Positions 20,864 through 33,911 are shown, counted from the stretch's first letter. The stretch: DNA of 64,000 bases from Flaccisagitta enflata (GCA_965153355.1 OZ231126.1:51460001-51524000); one strand, 5' to 3'. Program-made: numbers and translations. Notes: a model not told the origin generated them from the letters alone.

Positions 20864-23161
20864 TTATTGCAAGTATGATTCAACCTCATCTTCAAGATCT
20901 TGCTTTTGTTGCTCCACCATGGTATTGCACCGTGCTACTTTGTCTTTTGTAGGACATGACACTGTCCAATGCTCCCCAGCCATAAGACATCTGCTACAAA
21001 AAGGCTTTCTTTTGAATTGCAAGAGCTTAGGATTAGAAAGAACTTGCAGCCGGTTAACAACATCAAGAATGTTGGCATCTAGGGAAACCTGTCGAGCAAA
21101 TCTTTCGCTGTAGCGCCGAACTAATTTGTTTAACCCCTCCAATCCTTGCTCTGACATCTTTCCTAGTCCATAACCATCATACAGCTCAATCAATTGAAAT
21201 GAATGACCCAAAACCATGTGTGCGGTCTCACTGATGGACACAGTTGCAAACTTGCTTCGTAAGTGTATGTATGTCTCGGTGCATATTGATTTTAATCTCT
21301 GAAAATCAACCTGCCTCTTTGAGGAAATGACTCGGAGGATGATGGAGAGGTTTTTGTGCAACTTTGTTATATCCTCCATTTGCTCGGCAGGAAAATGAGC
21401 CTTGAAAACAGGAATGAGTTTGTGAGAGAAAAATTCCTTTGCCGCATTTCCTGTGTCTGAGGTACCACCCTTAGATGTTGGCGTGTCCATCAGAATCCCC
21501 GTGGCATGTTTCACTGCTTTAATCAGTATAGGTCGTGCTTCTTTCTCAGTAAAATTGATTTCCGGGTTTTTGGCAGCCTCATTTTGGGCATAAACCTTGT
21601 ACATCAACTTTTGAAAAAACGTGTACACTCGTAGCATACAATGGAGGGGTCGAGGAGCTAGGTTGACAGCTTGTTTTGTGAGAGGTTTGTTTGTGACTCC
21701 CTCTCTAGTTTTGTGATCTTTGGCCTTTTTGGTGATGGAGCCAATCTCCTCATTATAAAGTTTATTGAAAATTTCTTCGGCTCGTTCCAAGGACCGATTC
21801 ATTTTGAATCCAGATTTTATCATATCGATGTTCAGGCCATCCTCCTTGGAGCAAGTCCCTATCAAACAATAGGCACCCCCCAGCCCAGAAACTTCTTTTT
21901 GGGCTTTTCCATCCAAAAGTTTAAGGTCAACTGTATTTTCTACTGGGATGGCCTCCCGATTTGGCACAGGGATAAGCATTTCAGTGGCCTCGACTGCAGC
22001 TTTGTCTTGATCAAGTTCAGGGACAAATTTTTCCATGAGTTCCCGGTTTTCTTTACGTGCGAAAAGGCCATAAGGTCGGCAAGAGTTAACAGAGGCGTTG
22101 TTATTTGGTTCATATAGAACCTCACCATCAGCTGTTTGAACACTATCAAGGACAGCCACAACAGTCTCTCGATTTTGCTGGGATACACATGGTGCGGCAC
22201 TTGGTCCGTCATTTTGAGAAGAGCTAGTCGGTGCATGTTGCATCTGGTGTTGCCCCCCACTTCCATCAAACCCAGAGTACCATTTTGCTTTTAGTGGGAG
22301 GGATTTAACAGGATCCAAGTTTGGAACCTTGGCTTCTACTTCTGGAATCTGAAAAACCTGGCCAAGGGTTGTTTTGGCGATGTTCCAAAAGTCAGCTTTG
22401 TAACCATCAAGAAATGGGGAAAAATCATAGCGCTCGCTTTTTTCAAAATCCTTTGTAATATTCATCGCTGGCAATATCGTGCCATACTGCAGCAGTCGAA
22501 GTCTAAGATTCGTGTATTGCGAGTCTGAAATTTCAAGCTCGTTGGTTTTCATGTAGAGCGCTTCTGCCTCACCCATATGTTTTTTTCTCCCGTACTCTTG
22601 ATCAAAAGTTTCATTGTAAATCGCCTTTCCAACTAAACCCAATGTTCGATTGTGGGTATAATTCAATTCTTGGAGCACCCTGCCACAAACTTGAGTGGGG
22701 GTCTTACCACCAAAGCTCTCCCCAGCCTCTTTAAGTTTTTCAATGATTGGTTGAAGCTTGTACCGCTGAGCTCGCAAACAAACATCATCCATATCCTGAG
22801 TAGGACGTCCCTTTTGAGAGGATGAGTCACTCGTTTTTGGATCAGGGACCGTTCCATCGAGGACATCCACCATGCTGTTAGTGAGGGCTGGTTGCTGCAA
22901 ATCGTTTGCTGAAAGGGCCTTTTTTGACTTCTTTTTTCTCTCTCCCAATTTGTGGATTCGATTTTTCACCCTCTCTAGGACTCCTGGCATGCGTTTTTTC
23001 AAAGTGAGTGGGTTCTTTGAACTCTTGTCAGCGGCCTCAAACTGGTCAATAGCCCATTCTGCCGCATAAAGACTACTTTTGAATTCCTTGCTCTTTGCAA
23101 GTGCATCACTCAATGAAACTCGCCGGCGTTTGCTGGGCGTTGGCCCTTCCGTATCATCCAT
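20864..23161 (-). CDS. RAG1-like / Transib-superfamily DDE transposase
   Basis: A single 765-codon frame starts at the ATG at 23161 (the frame is open further upstream, but no earlier ATG exists). Compared with the RAG1 core from memory, D299 (FDGSGG) matches catalytic D600, D417 (LLDGKAQKEVSGL) matches D708, and E675 (SEQGLEGLNK) matches E962, so the DDE triad is present. C432/C437 and H648/H653 (AHMVLGH) match the ZnC2/ZnH2 ligands, although RAG1 has CxxC and here the spacing is CxxxxC. PRPLHC at 504-508 and GTSDTGNAAKEFF at 566-578 are other shared blocks. A C-terminal zinc knuckle, C722-x2-C725-x5-H731-x4-C736, recalls RAG1L proteins of ProtoRAG transposons. The N-terminus has a likely nuclear signal (SKRRRV, 10-15) and basic stretches but no RING domain. 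Role: cut-and-paste DNA transposition in the nucleus. No RAG2-like kelch gene or CACWATG-type end was found nearby. Transib versus RAGL assignment is uncertain. Confidence 0.85.
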   Translation of the reverse strand: MDDTEGPTPSKRRRVSLSDALAKSKEFKSSLYAAEWAIDQFEAADKSSKNPLTLKKRMPGVLERVKNRIHKLGERKKKSKKALSANDLQQPALTNSMVDVLDGTVPDPKTSDSSSQKGRPTQDMDDVCLRAQRYKLQPIIEKLKEAGESFGGKTPTQVCGRVLQELNYTHNRTLGLVGKAIYNETFDQEYGRKKHMGEAEALYMKTNELEISDSQYTNLRLRLLQYGTILPAMNITKDFEKSERYDFSPFLDGYKADFWNIAKTTLGQVFQIPEVEAKVPNLDPVKSLPLKAKWYSGFDGSGGQHQMQHAPTSSSQNDGPSAAPCVSQQNRETVVAVLDSVQTADGEVLYEPNNNASVNSCRPYGLFARKENRELMEKFVPELDQDKAAVEATEMLIPVPNREAIPVENTVDLKLLDGKAQKEVSGLGGAYCLIGTCSKEDGLNIDMIKSGFKMNRSLERAEEIFNKLYNEEIGSITKKAKDHKTREGVTNKPLTKQAVNLAPRPLHCMLRVYTFFQKLMYKVYAQNEAAKNPEINFTEKEARPILIKAVKHATGILMDTPTSKGGTSDTGNAAKEFFSHKLIPVFKAHFPAEQMEDITKLHKNLSIILRVISSKRQVDFQRLKSICTETYIHLRSKFATVSISETAHMVLGHSFQLIELYDGYGLGKMSEQGLEGLNKLVRRYSERFARQVSLDANILDVVNRLQVLSNPKLLQFKRKPFCSRCLMAGEHWTVSCPTKDKVARCNTMVEQQKQDLEDEVESYLQ

Positions 23162-23299
23162 TTTGAATAAATCTCCGTCAGATCTTGACAAACGGAGAGC
23201 TGTGTTCGGACAAAAAACTTCAACTACCAAACGGATAAACTAACAGACCGACAGACGCAACCTCTTCAACAAGGTGCTTAAAAGAAGAAAAAATTTTAA

Positions 23300-24631
<1,332 letters not shown>

Positions 24632-24886
24632 TCAATCAGCTCGCTCACCATCAGGTTCGGAGTTTTCATTAAGCTCCGTGGTAAGCGAATCTTGCTCGAA
24701 TTCTGGAGTTTCATCGTTGGAATCTTCGAGTTGGAAGAGGAGTTTCAAGGTGGCCGATGTATCCGGTTGATCCTTGAGAGACGCGTCGATCAAAATGCTA
24801 ATCTCGCCTTCGGGATATTTCTGCGGATCCAGCGTGTCTCGATCGATCGGCCCTCCCACGAGTATCCTGCAAGCTTGATTGTCGCC
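24632..24886 (-). CDS. Modular gene, last exon (second half of module 2, acidic tail)
   Basis: The acceptor is ATTCTCTATAG|GGCGAC. The frame reads GDNQACRILVGGPIDRD ... LKLLFQLED, then an acidic C-terminus ending PDGERAD and a stop. It aligns to the exon at 28158-28350 (LV, KN/KD-x-PDT or PDT, and FEE/LED positions), showing that the two are duplicates. Confidence 0.6.
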   Translation of the reverse strand, partial: GDNQACRILVGGPIDRDTLDPQKYPEGEISILIDASLKDQPDTSATLKLLFQLEDSNDETPEFEQDSLTTELNENSEPDGERAD

Positions 24887-24970
24887 CTATAGAGAATAGG
24901 TATGAGTGAAAAATAGTTGGTTTGGGTGTCCTAATTGTTACTTTCCTTTTTTTTGTCCTAACCGGGGAGT

Positions 24971-25826
<856 letters not shown>

Positions 25827-25829
25827 GAG

Positions 25830-27000
25830 AAAATAGGGCTGATGTTGAAGTAGACAAGGCAACAGATTCCATGTTAAGTCTGCAGATTTGCGATTCACAT
25901 GTTAGCCGTTTTACGTTGAAAATAGCCAGAGGACAAAAATAACAGCTACATAATTGATTATTCATAGCAGACACTTGCATGAGAATTATCAAATCATTTT
26001 ACTCATTTTCAAAAAACCACCTATGACGAAATTAAAGAAATGGGGCAATGCAATTAATACAACAAATCCCAACAGATAGAAAAATTATTCTTCACCAGCT
26101 TGCATAAGGCCTTACTTTTATTATCAAGCGTGATGAGGCATTCAGAGAATCATAATTGCTCATTTGTTACCACAACCGCAGATCATGACAGTACTTTTGT
26201 TTTAGCAATCATTACACCGCAGGACATGATTATTGCTTAACAATTCTCTGTTACATGTTGTTAGATCATTTAACAAATTATGCTAATTTGGATGTAAAAT
26301 GTAAATTAGTACAGATAGACTCCAGGTTAGCCATCTCACAGGAATTTTGCTACCAGGGGGCCCCTCACGCATTCTAGATTTTCAATTTCCTAGCAGTTAC
26401 AGACGATCAATCATAAGCATGGGACTCTATACATCGTTTTGCAAACGAACCCTAGTTCTGATAACTGAACGGCAATTGTGAACCATGCTAGTCAAGTTAG
26501 TGTCCTAAAAAGCGCTATTAAAGGGCTCAATTACTACAGGGAATGAAAAAAAAATATTGGTCTATTTCCTCTATCAACTTTTAGTGTCCTTTACAATTTC
26601 AGAGCCATCCTTTCAATTCTTTTCAATTTTTGAAGAATTACACTTCCCTCTCTAGCCTTAGTCACCCAAGACACCAAGGTAAATAATTTTTTTCATGAAA
26701 CTGAGTAGAAATACATTTCCAACTCAATCCCACCTTGCTTATGGGGTAGTTCGGGAAGTAAATGAAATGATTCAGAGGAATCGATGCTCATGGAACAAAG
26801 CTAAGGGACGACAAAAGCTTTTACTTACTTCGTCGACGACCTTTAAATAAATTATTTTTTTTGAATGTCGAGAAATCAACAAAAGTAGGGGGTTGCATTC
26901 AAAATGAGGTTAACAAAAACTCCAGACATGCCAACAAACATAAGGAATAAAAGAAAATGGATGCTTTTTCCCCCGTAGCATCAAAATCAACAATTGATAA
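25830..27000. other. Intron sequence of the modular gene
   Basis: It lies between the last two exons. No additional coding segment or complete transposon was recognised. Confidence 0.4.
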
Positions 27001-27003
27001 TAC

Positions 27004-27230
27004 CTGAATTTGAATCTGTTGAGGAACTTGATCCCTATTCTTAATTTCGAAATCCAGTTTGACGTCGTTGCCAGTCGGGAGTCCGGCCTGACTTATCACC
27101 AAAGCCGTAGTTTCAAAAATGACTCTAGGTTTCGCCATCGTGTCAAGGAAATCGTTTTCACGACCTGTTTTAAAGTAATGTTGTCCAACTCTCATTGGAA
27201 GTCCGTAATGATCGTCACTAAAGCTAAGCT
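27004..27230 (-). CDS. Modular gene exon (first half of module 2)
   Basis: The acceptor is TAACAG|AGCTTAGC (a weak pyrimidine tract) and the donor is AATTCAG|GTATTATC. It encodes LSFSDDHYGLPMRVG ... IFETTALVIS ... FEIKNRDQVPQQIQIQ. Phase 1 in and phase 0 out match the corresponding borders of module 1. Confidence 0.6.
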
Positions 27231-27583
27231 CTGTTATCACCTACTTACAAAACGGAAATTCGCGGGTGTACGTCTGTAAGTTCGTCTACAAAGTTTATCA
27301 AATGTTCAGTTGTTGAATCCGCGGGGGGTGCGTACATGCGTCGGCGAAAAATTTACTTACCAAAAACTTTCATTTCAAAGGCGATATTTTCCCCTCCCGA
27401 TCCCGCTTGGCGTCGTTTTATGACGTGGCGAGACGCTGACTCGGCAACGTTGGGGGAAGCTGCGAGGCATGCAGTTTGGCAAATTGGGGGGGGGGGGGGG
27501 GAAGAGAGGGGCAACGGCAGGAGAGCGCGAGAAAAAAAGAACATTAGAAAACAAAAGAATGAGCACTTTCCCATAACCTTTTT

Positions 27584-27751
27584 AGTTGCGGACACGCAAC
27601 TCTATAAGAGGCTTTGTCCGTCCGTTGGTCCGTCCGTCGGTCCATTGGTCCATTGGTCCGTGGTGATCGAGTTGGGAAAGTGTGAAAACGCGCATTTCCG
27701 CCCCTGCCCACCCGTCCGCAACTGGTATTGGCCGTGTATCCGGCCTTGTTT
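27584..27751 (+). mobile_element. GTCC element, full-length type A copy
   Basis: The copy runs from the 5' hairpin AGTTGCGGACACGCAACT through CTATAAGAGGC, GTCC/GTCG/GTCCATTG repeats, GTGATCGAGTTGGG and CGCGCATTTCCGCCCCTGCC to CCGTCCGCAACTGG and ATCCGGCCTTGTTT. It sits in an intron of the modular gene, opposite to transcription. Confidence 0.85.
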
Positions 27752-28157
27752 CATTTCGCCATGTCATGTGTTCCAGACAAGCAAATACACAGAAACAGCG
27801 ACGGAGAGAAAAAATTGTGGAATACGGCCAAGCGATCCGCAATACCCTTCCAAAACAATATGGCTAAAATTCATCATGATGTCTCACGAGGGGTAGGGAA
27901 AGGTAGCCAGGGGTATTTGGTGTGGGGCAAGAGACTGTGGTGAGTGTTATGTTATTGGTAGTGTTGAATTTAGGGTTAAAGGCAATGTTGAGTTAAGGTA
28001 AGGGGCCATTAGATTTACTTAATGAGTCAATACCTGGTTAAACTATTTTTTACCCCACCCCTCCCAACCCCACATGAGACATCTATAACGAATTCGATCC
28101 AAAAATATTTGACAGACTAACAACCATGAACAGTCTTCATTCACGATTTCTGCTTAC

Positions 28158-28350
28158 GCGCATTTCGGGCGTTGAGCAATCCTTGTCGGTTCTCCTCAAA
28201 ATTGACGTCAACTTTGATGAGTGCGTGGGTGTCGGGGTTCTTCACCGAAACAGCCTCTACGAAAACTGGGAAATGTCCGGTTCGCTCTTGTTCTTTGGAT
28301 ATGACGATGGGAGCAGTTGCCACGAGTTGAAACGTATGCTCGTTGACTCG
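28158..28350 (-). CDS. Modular gene exon (second half of module 1)
   Basis: The acceptor is CTCTCCACACAG|CGAGTC and the donor is AATGCGC|GTAAGCAG, both good matches to consensus. It encodes RVNEHTFQLVATAPIVISK ... VEAVSVKNPDTHALIKV ... NARNA. Confidence 0.65.
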
Positions 28351-28672
28351 CTGTGTGGAGAGACAATCTATCACATTCAGGAGATTCAGACAATTTATCA
28401 AATTTGTCCAAACTGATATTCAAGACATTCAGATTTATCGAAATATCGGCATGTACTCATACACTGGCACTCACGCACAGCTGAACTTATCTGTTGAAAG
28501 AAGGGTAAAGAAAAATAGACCAAGAGCTCGACCGAGAGATCTCAAGCAGTTGTATTTTCTTGATGAAACAAGAATGGTTTAAGTCAACAACAACCATAAC
28601 TGCCAAGTGACAAAGTTAATTTCTGCTGAAATTCTGATAACTACGCCCATGTCTTTGAAGGTTAATCTGTAC

Positions 28673-28758
28673 CTTGATAATGATTTGTTTAGGAACTTGG
28701 CTTCTGTTCTTCATCCTGAATAGGAAGTTTGGTTGTGACGTTGGTTGAACCGTCGAAG
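28673..28758 (-). CDS. Modular gene exon (middle of module 1)
   Basis: The acceptor is GAGTTGTCAG|CTTCG and the donor is ATTATCAAG|GTACAG. It encodes STVQPTSQPNFLFRMKNRSQ then VPKQIIIK, matching PTGNDVKLDFEIKNRDQVPQ in module 2. In module 2 this part is fused with the preceding exon, so one intron was lost or gained after duplication. Confidence 0.6.
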
Positions 28759-29137
28759 CTGACAACTCCATTAACGTCCGTGGATTCGACGCGGCGTGAA
28801 GGTAATCTTTTAATCGAACTGCAAACGGTGATGCAAGGGGTAAGAAATCTGAACTTCTCAGACCTTTCAAATGGTCGGTATTTACGGTCGACTGAGGGGA
28901 CCCCCCATCGTCAGTCTATCGGTCAATCAAAAGTTTATTTCTCGGAAACAAGGCGGACACGAAAGCACGCCGCCCATGTACGCCTGAACATATGAGTGCA
29001 CTTGACAACCCAAACTGACTGAAACAGCGCATAGGAGATGCAACCTTAAATGACAGGAACAGTCGAGGAATCTAAAAAGGCGGAGATAATATCAAAACAT
29101 ATGGATTACAAGTGTAACGAAACTAACGACTGCTTAC

Positions 29138-29239
29138 TGTAAATGCGAGTTTCGAAGGCGACAATTGGTTCTTCACGCTCACTTCGCTCGACGCCATCGC
29201 CGGAAGTCGGAATCACGAGGACGTTCCGCGAGTTGACAC
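29138..29239 (-). CDS. Modular gene exon (start of module 1)
   Basis: A strong acceptor (TTTCTTATTTTCCAG|GTGTC) and the donor TTTACA|GTAAGCAG bound it. It encodes GVNSRNVLVIPTSGDGVERS then EREEPIVAFETRIY. The segment EEPIVAFETRI aligns with AKPRVIFETTA of module 2. The other two frames contain stops. Confidence 0.6.
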
Positions 29240-29439
29240 CTGGAAAATAAGAAATTAAAAAAAATCGTTCAATTATACAAAACTGAAGAACTACAGAATA
29301 ACTGTAGATAACTTGAATGATTCCATCTGCAATCGGCATTTCCGGTATGCAGTTGACAAGCGGGAAAGAAAACGAGTAGAACGAGAATGGAGAAAGAAAC
29401 AAAGAAGAAACGCGGGAAGGGCATGAAGTAGAAAAGAAA

Positions 29440-30368
29440 GATAGATAGACAGGTAGAGAAACAGATAGAAAGATACAGAGAAAGAAAAACAAATAGAAAG
29501 ACAGATAGAAAGAGACAAAGAAAGACAGATAGAAAGAGACAGATAAGAAAAAAGAAAGATAGAAAGAAAGAAAAAGATAGAAAGAGACAGATAGAAAGAA
29601 AGAAAGATAGAAAGAAAGAAAGATGGAAAGAAAGAAAGATGGAAAGAATGAAAGAAAGACAAATGGAAAGAAAGAAAGAAAGATGGAAAGAATGAAAGAA
29701 AGACAAATGGAAAGAAAGAAAGACAGATGGAAAGAAAGAAAGACAGATGGAAAGAAAGAAAGACAGATGGAAAGAAAGAAAGACAGCTGGAAAGAAAGAA
29801 AGACAGATGGAAAGAAAGAAAAACAGCTGGAAAGAAAGAAAAACAGCTGGAAAGAAAGAAAAACAGCTGGAAAGAAAGACAGCTGGAAAGAAAGACAGCT
29901 GGAAAGAAAGACAGCTGGAAAGAAAGACAGCTGGAAAGAAAGACAGCTGGAAAGAAAGACAGCTGGAAAGAAAGACAGCTGGAAAGAAAGACAGCTGGAA
30001 AGAAAGACAGCTGGAAAGAAAGACAGCTGGAAAGAAAGACAGCTGGAAAGAAAGACAGCTGGAAAGAAAGACAGCTGGAAAGAAAGACAGTTGGAAAGAA
30101 AGACAGTTGGAAAGAAAGACAGCTGGAAAGAAAGACAGCTGGAAAGAAAGACAGCTGGAAAGAAAGACAGCTGGAAAGAAAGACAGCTGGAAAGAAAGAC
30201 AGATGGAAGGAAAGACAGATGGAAAGAAAGACAGATGGAAAGAAAGACAGATGGAAAGAAAGACAGATGGAAAGAAAGACAGATGAAAAGAAAGGCAGAT
30301 GGAAAGAAAGACAGATGGAAAGAAAGACAGATGGAAAGAAAGACAGATGGAAAGAAAGAAAGAAAGAA
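29440..30368. repeat. (AAAG)n leading into a 16-bp minisatellite
   Basis: AAAG/ACAG-rich repeats become a regular 16-mer, ACAGCTGGAAAGAAAG, for about 29870-30200, then an ACAGATGG variant to 30368. Because 16 is not divisible by three and the unit has no forward stop codon, all three forward frames are open and give the same peptide cycle ([16 protein letters not shown]). Confidence 0.9.
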
Positions 30369-30369
30369 A

Positions 30370-31100
30370 ACGTTTTTGCGTCCCCGAGACCCAGTCAGCC
30401 AGCTAGAGAGAATATATTACGACGGGCTTCATTCCAGCCCGCGGTCGTAAATAAAATAAATGGATCCAACTTTTTCTACGTCCATCGGCGGCATCGATAT
30501 CAGTTACGCAGAAGTGCGCAACAACGGCCATCGGCCTCGGCGTTAGCCTTCACCAGGCCTTCTCGCCACCAACAGACCAGAATGGGAGTTCCTTTTGCAC
30601 TCGGTAGTCTGTAAGTGCATCCAGACGTAGGTCACATGTGTCGAGGCAGATTCCTCCCAAGGGAAGTCCCAACTTGTCAATAACCGATGTTATATTGTCA
30701 CCCGATGTCGTTGAATCGAAAAGTGGAGAACAGACGGAACAATGAAAGCAATGGGGCAATTTTTTTGGATAGACGCGCGCGCTTTCCAATCGCACCTCAC
30801 ACGCGCGACCTTGCAGCGGAACAGGTGATGCATGGTCGTAACGTAGGTCGGCGACCAAGACGCTTTAAAGCTTCCGTGAAACGTCAACCCCGAGGCAACA
30901 CACACAAGATGGATATTAATATACATAAAGAGCGCGAAACGTGCGTTCTCTTGAGGAAAGTAATTCGCGTCATCCATCACGTTTTATGTTGCGACCCTCA
31001 GGCGTGAAACAGTCGTATTTTGGCTGCATATTGCCATTCGAATTTGATCTACGATAACGCGCGAATAAATGTAGAGGCTAGAGGCTTTTGCTAACATTTT
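30370..31100. other. GC-richer segment, possible upstream exon of the modular gene
   Basis: On the minus strand a frame at about 30560-30700 reads TSGDNITSVIDKLGLPLGG then ICLDTCDLRLDAL. DKLGLPLGG resembles DHYGLPMRV of the second module's leading segment. A phase-1 donor (TCTGTTG|GTGGCG) could join it to the exon at 29239, but the acceptor is unclear. It is unsupported beyond that resemblance. Confidence 0.25.
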
Positions 31101-31106
31101 GCAATA

Positions 31107-32322
31107 CTATCTTAGAAATAAAAAGGTTTCCACCTGTAAAATTAGTTCATTTATTGATATCACAATGAACATAACATAATTGCGAATCCTTGAATATTTA
31201 ATGTTAGCTTCCTTTGACTGAATCACAGCTGCCATTCATCAGAGAAGCAGTTTGCAGAGCTTCCCTAAGTACTCTGGAGTGATGGCGTTCCGGACCTTTC
31301 TAGGGATTTTCTTTATCTTTTCTTTGGCTACGTTTAAACTTGTAGCTCCAAAGTGATTAAACAAATCATAAAAAAATTGGTGACATAAATGTGGCCCTTC
31401 AAATTTGCAGGCTGTATACACAAACCGCATCTATCTAGTTCAATGCGTTTAGAAGTTATAAGAAAAAAAGTGATGTGTTATCATTTGAAGATTGTGTAGA
31501 AATGGCAAAAACAAAATTAAAACATTTCATTCATAGTTAAATAATTTTTGAATGCATTGAGTTAGAGAGATGCGGTTTGCGTAGATTGCTTGCAAATTCG
31601 AAAGGCTTTAATTATCTCACTAATTTTTTGATGATTCGTCGATTCTAGTCTGAGATTAGGGAAGTAAACCAAGAATTCGGATCAACTTGAGGATAAAATA
31701 TTTCATCATTATTAGAAGGAGAATTGTTTTAGCTTTCATTTGATACATCACATGGTAGAATTTGAGACATTTGTGCATTTCAAAAAATATCTCTGTAATC
31801 ATATGTTTGTTGACGTTTCTGTCACTTTCTCAACTGATCAGTAACATCATTCACTTAAAACAAAACAGATTTGAGGAAGTAAATCGAGGTTTTCCTTTGG
31901 TTTCTTTAGTAAAACATATGCTGTTTCTTTTTATTGTGGCGTCTTAGGGCGTCATTGCACACAAAAAATGAAAACAGATTTGGAATCAGCAGGCTTAAGA
32001 GATGTATCGGTTAATCTACATTTAGTTACAGCGGCTTCGTTTGACCACAGTGACCTTTTGTAGAAAACTTAGTTAAAACTTAAGTTTTTAACATGATTAA
32101 ATTTTTTAAAAAATTGACTCAGAGGATAGTGATAGCAAAATTCTACAAGTTAAGACCAAGCTTTATTACAATTTAACTATGTATCAGTCTTGGGCCCCCT
32201 AGAAAGCGGGTAACTAAATTCTGATATTACATTTTTACTGGCCTCCTTGACTGATTCCGTTACGTTGACTTCCCTACTGAGATATATATGTAATCGTGTG
32301 GAAACCTTTTTTTCTAAGATAG
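31107..32322. mobile_element. TIR element with TA target site, Tc1/mariner-like
   Basis: The left end CTATCTTAGAAATAAAAAGG and the inverted right end CTATCTTAGAAAAAAAGGTT are flanked by TA. An internal inverted pair (GCAGGCTGTATACACAAACC near 31410 and GGTTTGCGTAGATTGCTTGC near 31575) suggests a further foldback structure. The interior carries a possible transposase remnant at 31239-31430. Confidence 0.5.
31239..31430 (-). pseudogene. Possible Tc1-type transposase C-terminal remnant
   Basis: A roughly 60-residue frame ends VAKEKIKKIPRKVRNAITPE then YLGKLCKLLL. The spacing of the IP-R-x-V-x-A-I segment recalls the (S)MPRR-x-x-A-V-I ending of Tc1 transposases. No catalytic residues are included and the upstream frame is not open. 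This rests on resemblance only. Confidence 0.25.
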
Positions 32323-32337
32323 TACGATCACAATGTA

Positions 32338-32572
32338 CCGTCACACGGAGCTAGTAGGGACAGCAGGGGTAAATAGGGACAGTTATATTTTTCAAGATTA
32401 AAACCACAAAGATGGTTATCAAACCATATTAATAGCCGTATGTCACCACCTGTTAACTGATTAATGATAAAATGATGAGAGATACAAAAAAATGTTGACC
32501 AGGTTAAAGATATCACAGTTTACAGAAGTGTCCCGATTTGCCCCTGCTGTCCCTATTAGCCCCGTGTGACGG
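32338..32572. mobile_element. 235-bp MITE with about 40-bp terminal inverted repeats
   Basis: CCGTCACACGGAGCTAGTAG then GGACAGCAGGGG at the left is matched by its inverse at the right (CCCCTGCTGTCC, then CTATTAGCCCCGTGTGACGG). TA flanks both sides, giving a 2-bp target duplication. Confidence 0.8.
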
Positions 32573-32574
32573 TA

Positions 32575-32950
32575 ACTCAAGAATTTCTTCTTTAAAGATC
32601 TAGTAAAGTTGAAACCCTCAATAGCGGATACAAAATGACCAACAAATGTTATTTGTTACAAGCGGATTTAAGTTATTGCCGATATAGAATATACACAGAA
32701 ATAAAAGATTTATGATTCAGGCTGATTTACGTTGCTCAGGGGCCCAATGTTCTGGCTGTGCTTTACGTTAATTGAGATGAGTTAACCGGTCCTAATATTT
32801 GGTACCATCGACTGAAAAAGGGTGACCTAGCATCTGAAGCTTCTACACTTTAACGGCGAGACACTCCTAGTCACGAAATTCACGATCACTTTGCCATTGA
32901 CATATATAATTGATAGCCCGACGCGCCAGCACTTGAGCAAGTGTGGAACA
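32575..32950. other. Intergenic, nothing recognised
   Basis: No gene, array or element end is supported. Confidence 0.4.
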
Positions 32951-32951
32951 A

Positions 32952-33148
32952 GTGACGCGGGGTCACAATATCGTTGCGGACAGCTCAGCAGGGGCATCCA
33001 ACTTCAATACCTACCCCAACACAAAAACATACGCAAAAACTATTCAACACATTCGTTTTTCCCATTTTCGACTCGATCAACACGAACGGACCAACGGACG
33101 GACCGACGGTACGACAAAGCCGCTTAAAGATTTGCGTGTCCGCAAAAA
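32952..33148 (-). mobile_element. GTCC element, type B 3' end
   Basis: Read on the minus strand it starts TTTTTGCGGACACGCAAATC, has GTCC/GTCG tetramers, GTTGATCGAGTCG and CTGTCCGCAACGATATTGTG, and ends ACCCCGCGTCAC. The GATATTGTGACCCCGYGTCAC end defines a second subfamily, distinct from copies ending CCGGCCTTGTTT. Confidence 0.75.
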
Positions 33149-33707
33149 GCATAAAAAGACAAGCGGCAGAGATGGAAAGAGACACTGGGAGTCCCAGCCT
33201 GAGACAGAATAGAACTCACTCACAGAAAGAGGCCGATCAAGAAAAGAGAAAGAGACACAAGGCATATTGAGAGGCAAATAGTAAAAGAAAGGGAACGACA
33301 CTGGGAGGAAGTAACACTGTATGAATTGTAATATGATTATCGCCATGCCCAGCCCCGAGTTTTATTGCTTCAGCCCCATCAAGCCCGCCTGATTGAGCTA
33401 CCATGACCGTCTGAAAACTGTTTCAAAGAATTCCTAAAGGGTCTGTTGTTACTTTCAGAGTTAGACCTTAGGTTATAATGACGTAGTTGCAAAGATAAAA
33501 TAGCGAAGCCCGCAAAAAAAATTGCCAAGCCCCCAAATAAATCATGCAAGCCCCGGTTTTCCGTCTAAGAGGCTCATTTTAGTGTATGAGGAATTTACAG
33601 GTTGTAAAAGTTTCCTATTAGAAAACTGAATCAGTGTCAATGCAGACGTTGCTATTAGCGTTGGTGAGAGTAGAGTTAATGGCTCCTTCCAAACTTAGTT
33701 TTTTTAA

Positions 33708-33877
33708 TTGTGTGTGTGTGTGTTGTTAGTGTGTGTGTGTGTGTGGGTGTGTGTGTGTGTGTGTGTGTTTGTGTGTGAGTGTGTGTGTGCGTGTGCATGT
33801 GTGTATACTCCACTTAAGTACATGTTTGTGTATTTTGTTGCCTTAGCACTCAAGATGTTTGGTGTATGTTTGGTGTA

Positions 33878-33911
<34 letters not shown>

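Noticed and set aside
21137-22265. First reading that the RAG1-like protein lacks catalytic Asp residues because its LHC motif is followed by Met
   Set aside because: The LHC block (residues 506-508) matches a conserved non-catalytic RAG1 position. Re-anchoring on the zinc-ligand Cys and the D-x-K-x-x-K-E-V-x-G-L block shows that D299, D417 and E675 occupy the catalytic positions.
28600-28870. Apparent frameshift in the module 1 exon at 28616-28870
   Set aside because: Using the internal acceptor GAGTTGTCAG at 28759 removes the need for any frameshift and makes all exon phases agree.
29623-30614. Three overlapping plus-strand frames of 179-295 codons rich in Lys, Glu and Arg
   Set aside because: They arise from AAAG and 16-bp repeats without forward stop codons; all three frames give the same peptide, so no frame is selected.
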